Shown: positions 54,930 through 64,000 of the stretch, piece after piece | Layout: each line of letters opens with the position of its first letter | Position numbering within the stretch: position 1 is the first letter of the stretch | Source: Hsuehochloa calcarea | Taxonomy: Eukaryota > Streptophyta > Magnoliopsida > Poales > Poaceae | Direction of reading: 5' to 3' | DNA length: 64,000 nt | Assembly (NCBI GenBank): GCA_036346395.1 | Contig: CM070604.1 | Coordinates: 2,455,501-2,519,500 of the forward strand | Notes under the pieces: model-generated | Databases searched by the model: none | Told to the model about the DNA's origin: nothing | The model's input: only the letters and a program-made list of their open reading frames with translations | Made by a program: the position numbers and the translations under genes

Positions 54930-57908
54930 GTTTTCTCTATATCTTTTCTATGCTCTAAAGGACTGCCTTTTCTGGTTTACTTATCAGATTCTCGTTTTTG
55001 TTCCTTTGGTTCAGGGGGAGTTATTCTTGGTTATTCCATACTCTTAATTTTGTCATAACTCAACCTGAATTAAAAGATGCATCTCATTCTGAAGGGAATC
55101 TGGATTTTTGTGCATTTCATTCCGCATTGCATTATAATCAAATGGAGTCTTGTTTATTATCCCTTATGATATGTTTTCACTGTTTTACATCTTGCCATGA
55201 TTTATGCTAAACTGCTAGATCTATCATGACTTTTTATGTGTAGTTTAGTCTTTGCCATGCTAAGGTATTTAAAAATGCTAAACTTGAATTAAAATCTTGT
55301 CATGATAGCTCTTGAGACTAGTCCGTTGAAACTATCCTTTATGATTTTCGCCATGTCAAGTAGGTGAGTTGAGTCTGAATCTCTTTTGAACTTTTGAGTA
55401 AGCTATGTCGCTTTGTTAAGAAACATGACTTATCTCTAATCATCGGTCTAAAACTTCAAAAGCAAAATGATCTCTTTTGTGCGAAAAACCGATCTCACCA
55501 AATCTTTCTCATGAGACGGCTTGCCATTGCACTAGGCATGAACTCTGGGGAGCCTTGATGACCTAAGATCACCTCCTTAAGTCTGTTGCTTGAGTGGTCG
55601 ATAAGGCTTGGGATCTAGCACATGGCTTAAAAAATGGTTGAAGCTCGGGGAGGCGTTGTGGATGGCACCTAGTCCAGAGCTTGCTTTATCAAATAAAACC
55701 ATAAAAAGTCTTCGTAAAAGAAAATGTGCTAAAATTGCTTATCTTCAAAGAGACCGAAGTTCGGATAAAATGAGTCCTTCTTCAACTGGTAGCACTCTAA
55801 ACTGCTCAAGATGAGTCTTCTTGGTTCAACTTAGATTTTTGACATGGCTTGCATCATCCTTGGATATCTTTAGCTAGATTTCAATCTTGACTTATTTGAC
55901 TGCTAAAGAATTGGATCATTAATCGATTATGGATTTTCTGTCTTAGCTATTCTCTACATCAATTGTCATGATCTTGATAGCATTCTTCTGTGTTATGGCT
56001 TGGTGTAATTCTCTAATAATCATTTTGGATAATCTACATGGCTCCTATTGCTTAAAATAAACATCATATAGTCTTTTCCTCCCTTTTCTACATATTGATG
56101 ATTTTATTGCCAAAGGGGGAGAATGTTTGTGAGAAAAGCCTTTTCAAGAAAAGCCTTGAGTTTTGTGCGAAAATTGCTCTTTCATCTCATCTCAAGTCTT
56201 TTTCTTTTTGTCAACTTGGTCTTGAGCTTAATTACTTTGTTTAGACCTTGGTTGACAGTAATCTCAAACTCATCTTATGCCTTTTCGGTAATTGTCAATA
56301 TACTCATCAAGGGGGAGATTGAGAGACCATGTGAGAGGTCCTCCACTCTGAGTGATGAGTATTTGACAAGTGTGTTGATTAGATTGAGAGTTGGGTTTTC
56401 GGTTTGGACTGCTTGGCCGAGTCAGTGAAATCGAACTACCATTGTATGGAGCTGAAGTTCGATAAATCGAACTACCGGCGTTGGAAATAGGATCTTCCGA
56501 TTAACTGGTTTTGGTCTCTATGAAGGAAATCGGAAATTCCGCACAAGGGTAGCGGAGTGTCCGATATTTCGACATTGAGTGTTCTCTGAGTTGCTAATCG
56601 GAATTAAATATCCGGAAAGTCGGATGTTCAAGATCGGAAGTACCGCAGATTGAGCGAACTTCCGATAAACTCCGACAGCGCGGATAATTTGAAATCGAAC
56701 TTCCACGCCGTAGTAAGCGCGAACTTCCGATTGTGTCCAATCGCGCAGAAGAATATTTTGTGTTTTGATTTTGTATGAGTTTGAGTCTTATACAAATATT
56801 GATGCTATGATATTGTGCAATGCTATGTGATGTGTTTTTGTCTGTGTTGATCGCAGGCATCAAGATGGAGTCGTGGCGAGACACGTGGACCTGACTAGCG
56901 CAGGAGGCGTTGAGGTCGAACGGCCTGGATGTGTCAAGACGGCGTGAATCTTGAAGCGGTTGCGCAGTCGTGCACAACAAGGTGTACGGAGGCTTCCGAA
57001 AGGCGCAAGGGGCGAAGGGTCTTTTCGCAAAGCGCAAAAGTGGAGGCGGTTCCGTTCGGGTGTAGCGGCTTAATGGGTTGGAGGCCCATTAGCAAAGGCT
57101 ATAAATAGGGAGAACCTCGAGTTAGGTTAGACTTTTGAGAGAAAATTAGGTTAGCTCTAGAAAAGGATTTGTTTTGCTTTTTGAGAGCTTGTTGAGAGGA
57201 GAGTATGAATCAAACCTATTGTAATCATTCCTCTTTGCTACTCTCAGTAATCCATGTTTCAATCCAATGAAACTGAGGTTTCGATTATTTGATTTTGCAA
57301 CTCTCTCTCTCTGCTCATGTTGAATATCTAGGTTTTTGGCATATCTTTTGATTCGCTTTATGAGATAGCATGAAACTTCATATCTAGAATCGTTTTGGTA
57401 TTGCTATTACTTCCTCAAAGTTTCATGCTCTAAGAATCGAGAATCTCGCTTATCATTGGTTTTGGTCTTTCTTGCTCCTTCTTCAAGAAATCCGTTTTTG
57501 GTTCGATTATTGAATCTTGGGTTGCGATTCTTCCATAAGGTCAAGATGGTGTTTAGGATGATGTCCTGTAAAACTTGACCCGAGAAGAGCATTCAAGATT
57601 AAGTAGTTTGATTTTGGGCAAAAACCGAGCGCTCGTTTCTTCAATGTGATAATCTGAGCTTCCGATTTTATGCAATGAGTATAGCGGAACTTCCGCGATA
57701 TACACCATGGAACTATCGCAAGCGGAACTTCCGCACCCATCGCCCGAACTTCCGATTTCGTAAGAACAAACTCAAACTTGTTTTTGTTATTTGATCTTGC
57801 TTCATTTGCTTTCTTTAGATCTTCAGAGATCTTTGTAGGCTGGTTTTAAATACAGTGAAGGGGAGTATTAATTTTTAGGCACCATTCACCCCCCCCCCTC
57901 TGCTGCCA
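54930..57908 (+). mobile_element. SIRE/Maximus-like copia 3' end with LTR, copy 2
   Basis: Polypurine tract gccaaagggggagaa ends at 56123; the LTR runs 56124-57908 with a TATA box at 57100-57107. The right end is fuller than in copy 1: it keeps accattca followed by a C-run and ctctgctgcca, which copy 1 lacks. Confidence 0.7.
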
Positions 57909-57914
57909 TTTCGG

Positions 57915-58669
57915 TCCTTCATGTGGAGATAATTCTTTGCGGTACCATAAATTACTTTGTTGACAGAAACAAAAACGTGTCACCCGCGATGGCAAATGAC
58001 AGAGTATTCTTCCCCACCATGATCACCAAGTATATGGAGGAGGAGAGCAAGAAGGGTGAGATGCACCAAGCATTCAAGATGGGCACAAGGGAGCTTCGCT
58101 CAAATACTGTGGTGGATAAAGGACAACGCGGGACGAATCGCGAGAGGATCACCCACGAGTGCACGTTACGCCGCGCTATTTGCGTATACACTTGCAATAA
58201 GCCTCTTCTTCTGCATAGGCCCTGCTCTCATGTCATGGTCGCGTGTTCGATGGTGGCGCAACATCCAGTCTAGTACCTCTCTGACTATTTCAACAAGGAA
58301 GAGGTGATGCAAACCTGGAGTGCATAGATGTATGGTTATAACGTGGTTGGCCATTTCACTGGCCATCCGATCTGGGAGCAACTTATCTAGGCCGCAGACA
58401 TTGATAGGCTGAAGGGAAAGGTTGGTTAGCGATAGATATGACGCATCAGAAATGATATAGACGAAGCAGAAGTCAAGCGTCTTATGAAGAAATGCTCCAT
58501 TTACAGGGAGTCTGAGAACACCTTCAAGAAATACTCTACGAGAAATTCACAGGACGAAAGAGACATCGGTAATCCTGACGTCGCCGCGGGGACCTCATCC
58601 GACCACCCCACTCGAGGTAGTCCACATGGCGGACGTTGAGGTCATGGCCACGGGAAATGTTCGTCCTGT
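57915..58669 (+). pseudogene. MULE transposase, C-terminal part with SWIM finger (copy 2)
   Basis: Reads VEIILCGTINYFVDR to CNKPLLLHRPCSHVMVACS in one uninterrupted frame (57923-58273), better preserved than copy 1 at its start. Confidence 0.85.
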
Positions 58670-58893
58670 TGAAATATGTGGTGCCCAATACTTTGTAATA
58701 TCACTTTGGTTTGTCAAAAAACAAGGTGATGACGTTGCGGTGAATGGTTTGTAATGTCAATGCGATTTGTCCACATAATATATGACGACGTTGCGCTGAA
58801 TATTATGTAATGTCATTGTGATTTGTCGATAAAATATGTGACGACGTTGCGCTGAATGTTATGTAATATCACTGTGATTTGTCGATAAAATGT
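58670..58893 (+). repeat. 56-base tandem repeat at the MULE 3' end, copy 2
   Basis: Same three exact-length units plus a diverged first unit as in copy 1 (units at 58726-58781, 58782-58837, 58838-58893). Confidence 0.88.
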
Positions 58894-59035
58894 GCTTGAA
58901 AATAGTCAGAGAAAGAAGTGTAGAGGTCCCTTTTGCCAGTTGAATCGACGACCTCTCTGTACTATTGAGCTCCCTATCGCCGGTGCGTAGGTCCTTGCCG
59001 CCACTGTCGCCATTCCAATTGGCGCCAGATACATA

Positions 59036-60650
59036 CTTTTGTAAATAAAAAATATGACTATTTAATTTTTAATTATTTTTTGAATTGATATTATTTTAAA
59101 AAAATTCGTGAGTGGATGAGGTAGCTAGTAACTACTGAGCTTAAGCTTACTTCATTTTTTCACATTCCAAAAATCAGAAGAAAAAAAACTGATTAAAGAC
59201 TTTGCATTGGAGATCACATATGCTTGTATCAGTGATAAGGAGGTAATTGGACCATTTAAGCACCTGTATGGATTTGCTTCCATTGGAAGGGAGAATTTTT
59301 ATACCAGTGCTTAATGATGTGGCGATACTTTCTCTCTAAGCACCTGTGCATGAGCACTTTGCGTTGTACATGTCCTAGAAGCCTATGTGTTAACCAGTCA
59401 TTCGAACAGCTGAAGAGTTTAAATCGAAATGATGCCAATATTTAAGCACCAATTCGCAGTTGGCAGTTGATACTTGGTACTATTCCTGTCCAAGAGTCAA
59501 AAAATGGAAAAGAAGAGAGTTAAGTTCTCACATCACCGGATAAGCTGTATTCCATCAGTTGATCACTCCTGAAGTTGACATACTCAGTGAGAAACCATCA
59601 TTGGTACAACAACCCTGTTTCTCTTTTATTCTGACAACCATAGTTTACCACAGACTAATAGATTCTAGAGGAAAGATTAAGGCCAGATTAAGATTTGCCT
59701 TTGCAAGTCATCTGTTTCATTTGAGAAAGAAGTAGCAACTCATCCCATGTTAACTCCTAGCTACCTACTTGTCTTTCGACCCAAGACTAATAGGAAATAA
59801 ACCCCATCTCCATTGAAACAATAAGATGGATTAGACACCAAATTAACTATTCATAATGATATAATTCCTAAATAAGAGAAGTATTTAGGTTGTTTCATTT
59901 AAAAAGAAGTATTTCTTGTGATAAAGAAATCCTTGTGCAGTTTATTATAGATCCATCTAGGATTGCTTACGAGGTTAGCAATTCTCTGAGATGTTATGCG
60001 AGAAACTGAAAAATGTCATAGAGGAAGCTCCAAGAAAGATATTACTACTCCCTGCAACAGTTGAGCTCCAAGAAAAATATCACTACTACGACCGTTGAGC
60101 TCCAAGAAAAATATTATTACTCACTGCAACAGTTGTGCTCTAAGAAAAATATTACTACTCCCTGCAACCAGGGGCGTAGCTAGCCATGGGTCAGGCCTCG
60201 AGCCAGGCTAGCTACATTTGGCTCAATGTATTTTTTTATATTTTTCACAGAATTTAATATAAGATTTTAATCTAGGTTTCAAACCATTGCCCCAGAGGCC
60301 TTAAGTTCACCCTTGCCTAAGAATTTAATATAAGACCTTAAGTTCACCCTTGCCTGCAACAGAGAAAGCTTTTTAGAAGAGTTGTTAGTTAACGTAGGGC
60401 GAGTTCCAAATGGCCGACATCCTTTTCCTGCCCTCTCTTTCAAAGCTTTCTTATATACAGAGCACTATATTCTCTCTCGCTGAATTTGATCCATGGATGT
60501 AAGGTACTAAGACCCTCCAAAAAGAGGGAAAATGGTAGACAGAGACAAAGCTAGAACCAATTTTGTTCTAAAATATTCCTACTTTTCCCTTCTCACACTA
60601 GGGCCGGAAGAAATATCCATTCCTTCCTGAAATGAGGAGTTTGGAAGGAT
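59036..60650 (+). other. Region upstream of the RING-H2 gene, copy 2
   Basis: Counterpart of 30181-31740 with no gene. The 38-base tandem repeat is at about 60028-60172. Extra sequence at 60180-60330 (agccatgggtcaggcctcga and a partial second atttaatataagac unit) is absent from copy 1. Confidence 0.5.
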
Positions 60651-62104
60651 AATACAGCAAAAAACGGTGTTCAGGCGTTCAGCTACTGCCTTTCGGTTGT
60701 TGATTTGTCTTCTTCAGAATAAACACGAGCGGCGAGAGAAAGCGGCGGCGCCCAACCTTCCGAGCGGTGGGCGTTTAACCCGTGCGCGCCGACGCGGAGA
60801 AGCTAACCGGCACGCACGCATCTTGACGCAGTTCCAACGGAGGATCCCTCCGCGTGGGCCGCGACCGCGTCACGTGGGCGAGACGGGGCTCCGTTAGTAT
60901 GTAACGGGTTACGTCTCTTCCTCCGTGAATCCAACCCGTTAAGGCTAGTACTAAATAAATCACCTCGGATCTGACCAATTTGTCTCCGTTTGCACGCCGT
61001 CTCATCCGACTTCCATTCGAGAAGAAGGTAAGGAAAAGAAAAGAGAAGAGAAGAAAAGGGGAGACGCCGCCGCTCCGAGGAGGTACGAAAATGGGTGGAT
61101 GGATGCGTTTGATTAGATAGGGAGTAAGAAGCTTGGAAATCTCCTTCTTTTGATCGTTTCTTCGTTTCGTATGTGTAAATTTGAGGATTTTGGGACCAAA
61201 AGTTCGTTTCAACCTGTTCTTTATTTCCCAAATGACTTGTGGATATGTGTTGAATTTATCTGGACGGCTGGGCTTATTTGGCTGCTACTGTTCTCCTCTT
61301 CAATTGGTTTGTTTGCGCTTTGGATTGGTTGATCTATGTGTAGATTTTTTAGTTCGTGGTCATTTTTGTTGCAGCAACCAGCAAGTAATCTTTCTATGTG
61401 TGTGTGAGCTGAGAGGTGCGATTCTAGAATTTTGTGGGCACGGTTATCTTGAAATGATTCATGAGCCATCGTGTTCATTCTGCGCTGGGAGAAATTTTAT
61501 AGTGTCATATATATTTTCGATGCTGTGTGAGTGTCTTCTGCAAACTTTTCTTCATTGCCGGAAATTGATTGACAGGCTAACTTGTTGTTTTAATAACTTG
61601 AAAGGAATTGCGTGGTTTGGGATGCTAGATAGACGAATGATGTTTGCACATGTTATAGTTATCGATGACCCCAAGTGTTTTATATAGTGTGTGGTCCCAA
61701 GAATGACTTTTGTTTCAAGCAGGAAATCCTGCATCATTATATCACAATCTAAACTGGTATGAATCTTGTAATGAATTTATAGAAATCCATAAACAAAGGT
61801 AAATATAGCTCTCATGGAATGGAGTGGAAGTGAATGTTCTTAACTAACAGTAGGTGCAAAGTTGGATTGTTTGGTGCTATTGGAGATTTGTTACATTACC
61901 TTCTTCACAGTTTCTTACCTGAAATGTATCATTTCTAGAGACACCTTTCATATATATTTAGGTTCTCTTTCCTTTTGTTTGTCACAACATTAATTCTCCT
62001 GTAGTTATTTGTTTCTAACCTTTATAAAAGTTGTGGCTGCAGAATTGCAGTACAAGCTGTACTGGAGAAGATATATACCTCTGTGTTTTCTACTGCATTT
62101 TGGT
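60651..62104 (+). promoter_or_regulatory. Promoter, leader and 5'-UTR intron of RING-H2 gene, copy 2
   Basis: G-box CACGTG at 60871-60876; probable 5'-UTR intron 61030-62042. Nearly identical to copy 1. Confidence 0.65.
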
Positions 62105-64000
62105 ATGGAGGAGGATTCTGGTAGATCCACCGCAACAATTGGTTTTCTTAGAAGAGGTTCTGGCATCTCCTTGAGAAATCAAAGCAACGAGGAAGGGCTA
62201 AACCAGTACAGCACTAAGCCGGGGAACACCACAAAGCTCAACCCTATGAAAGCCAGATGGGCTGACAATAAGGAGAAACCAAGATATTTACCTGACCCAT
62301 TTCATTCATCAGGCTCTAAGGCTGCATCTGCAAGCTCTTCAAAAGCTCCTGTCAGAAAATATTATGAGGAAAAGCAAAGAAGGCCCTTTTTGGCAGAGGC
62401 AGACAATGCTGAAAGCAGTAACATAAGAACTGAGGCCAACCGTCTGCAGAGTAGCAAGAAAGCTGTTGTTGAGGAGGATGGGCATCCATATGCTCAGCAG
62501 ACTGAGTCAGAAGATTCATTTTTTACATCAACTACTGGAGATCAGCCAGCAGAACTTGATCCTGAAGTTTTAGATTCTTCTGTTTCTTCAGGGATTTCTC
62601 CACATGCAGTTGATTCCATAGTAAAAAATACTGCATTGCGGACTAAACCACGCAGGCAGAAGGATAAAGAAGAATTGAGTATGGGTAGACCTCAAACTGC
62701 ATCTACTTTTGTTCATCGGCCTACTGTATCTCGAAATTCTACCATTGGTGTGAAATCATCAAATGGTGCTGGTACTGGAGTACGGAGATGTGGCCTAAAA
62801 AATCTTGGTTGCACATCAATATCTGATGTTTTGCCATCTGGCTGTTCTTCATCTAATTCTCTTCATAATAAGACGGCTGAGGTTACGAGAAAGAGGACTT
62901 CTGATGGAGAGAGTTCTTCAAGATCAAGGAGCTTAAGTGGGCGGCCTAGTTTAGGCCATTCACCTTTCATGTATCCTGGCATTACTGGTCCCAGAGTGAG
63001 AGCTGCTGAACAATCAGATTATCAACAAACAATAAGGACTAGCAGCAGAAGTGTTCAGGATTCTGCAGATTCAGCAATGACTAGACGAGCTTCTACTCAG
63101 CACGCTAGGGTGAGGATGCCGGATGAAAGAGAGGATGGCGTGTTTGCTCTGCATGAGACTGTAACAAGGCTTCGCCAACCAGATTGGGCTCGTTTTTCCA
63201 TGGATGAAGTTCCCCCACAGAGATTAACAAGGCCTTTTTCTGTGGAATTGCCTCATGCAATCTACTCATCTAGTCGTCAAGGCTCAAGTAATCGGATAGC
63301 AAGGAGCAGATCAAGTTCTCGTCCTGAGGAAAGCCCTCCACAAATGTTTCATGGTCTGCTGGGTGAGAGAGATGGCTACAGGCGCGTAAACATGGAAGGA
63401 ATTGCAGAGGTTGTTTTCCAAATACTTGTCTGAGTTGTTGTGACTTTGTGCTTAGGTTTTGTTTGGGATGAAACTTGATCAAATTATCATAGATTTACAA
63501 TATACTGTCTTTGATTAGCTGTTATGATGTCTTGATATGTGAAAGAAACACCGCTTGATATATGGCATATTTACTTTGTGCAGGTGTTGCTAGCGTTGGA
63601 CAGGATTGAACACGATGATGAATTGACTTATGAGGTCTGTCCTTTAACTTGTTTTACATGTTTTTCTCTTGTTGCCAACCTGGCACTGAAATGTTCTGGA
63701 CAAAAATATTGGCAGCAATTGCTTGTACTGGAAACTAATATGTTCCTTAGTGGCCTTGGCTTGCATGATCAGCATAGAGATATGCGAATGGATATTGACA
63801 ACATGTCTTATGAGGTATTACTTTCATCATGTTCATTGTGCCGCAAGGGTTTTGATTAGAGTTGTTTTTTATTTGTTAGAATTGATACTTAATTATTTAT
63901 TTACTCATTCAGTGTGTTCGTCTAAATTTTAAATTGAGTCGTCTGCTCATCTGGATTAGACTTCAGAAGCTGCTGTGTTTTGTCTCACTTTTGTTTTGGT
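62105..64000 (+). CDS. RING-H2 E3 ubiquitin ligase (MBR1/2-like), copy 2, intact exon 1, cut by the window end
   Basis: Exons 62105-63409 (435 codons, uninterrupted), 63584-63634 and 63716-63814. The acceptor of exon 4 would fall just past 64000, so the RING finger is outside the window. Exon 1 reads through STKPGNTTKLNPMKARW, where copy 1 is frameshifted. It differs from copy 1 by about five amino acids (Leu/Val, Val/Ala, Pro/Ala, Ser/Pro, Gly/Ser). If only one copy exists in the genome, this is the better gene model. Function is as for copy 1: E3 ubiquitin ligase, targets unknown. Confidence 0.88.

Larger units (their letters stand above)
49404..59035 (+). mobile_element. Mutator-like element, copy 2, left end missing in the gap
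   Basis: Same structure as copy 1: transposase N-part, nested gypsy and copia pieces, transposase C-part, 56-base repeats. The left terminus would lie in the gap. Confidence 0.72.
49404..64000 (+). repeat. Large duplicated block, copy 2
   Basis: Direct copy of 20588-35112, with identical nested-transposon order. It begins at the first base after the gap and continues to the window end. Differences are few in and around the RING gene and much denser, mainly short indels, within the transposon part (about 50000-57900). Confidence 0.95.

Overview
This window is nuclear DNA from a grass (Poaceae). The evidence is split genes with GT-AG introns, very GC-rich first exons, long AT-rich intergenic DNA and typical grass transposons: CACTA, Mutator-like, copia, gypsy, LINE and MITE. 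No prokaryotic feature (operon, Shine-Dalgarno site, CRISPR array) was found. The species cannot be fixed from the sequence alone.

Layout. (1) 479-14525: a STAR1-type ABC-transporter ATPase gene in three exons. Its first intron is swollen to 13.1 kb by a minus-strand copia retrotransposon (1000-11586). The copia 3' LTR is itself split by a small non-autonomous element and by a CACTA element, and a third small element lies further along the intron. (2) 15550-17112, minus: a single-exon, Glu-rich protein with a C-terminal calmodulin-binding-type helix. (3) 20588-35112: a 14.5-kb block holding a Mutator-like element, broken by gypsy and copia fragments, and most of a RING-H2 E3 ligase gene; the last two exons of that gene lie just past the block. 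(4) 36153-42971: intergenic DNA with a hairpin, a non-autonomous transposon, a degenerate duplicated segment and a LINE remnant. (5) 42972-46154, minus: a four-exon class III peroxidase. (6) 46440-49303: AT-rich repeats, a Ulp1-protease transposon remnant and a retrotransposon LTR edge. (7) 49304-49403: a 100-N gap. (8) 49404-64000: a second, nearly identical, direct copy of block 3, cut by the window end inside the RING gene.

The plausible host genes are STAR1 (in rice, half of a UDP-glucose exporter needed for aluminium tolerance), the calmodulin-binding-like protein, the RING-H2 ligase and a secreted peroxidase. There is no sign that they form one pathway. Three of the four carry a single-base-scale frame break at a place where intron phases or the second copy show what the frame should be. 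Together with the 100-N gap next to a 14.5-kb near-identical copy, this suggests a draft long-read assembly with residual indel errors and possibly an unpurged second haplotype. I found no undescribed molecular system. The strongest observations concern nested-transposon structure, the duplicated block and the sequence-error signature.
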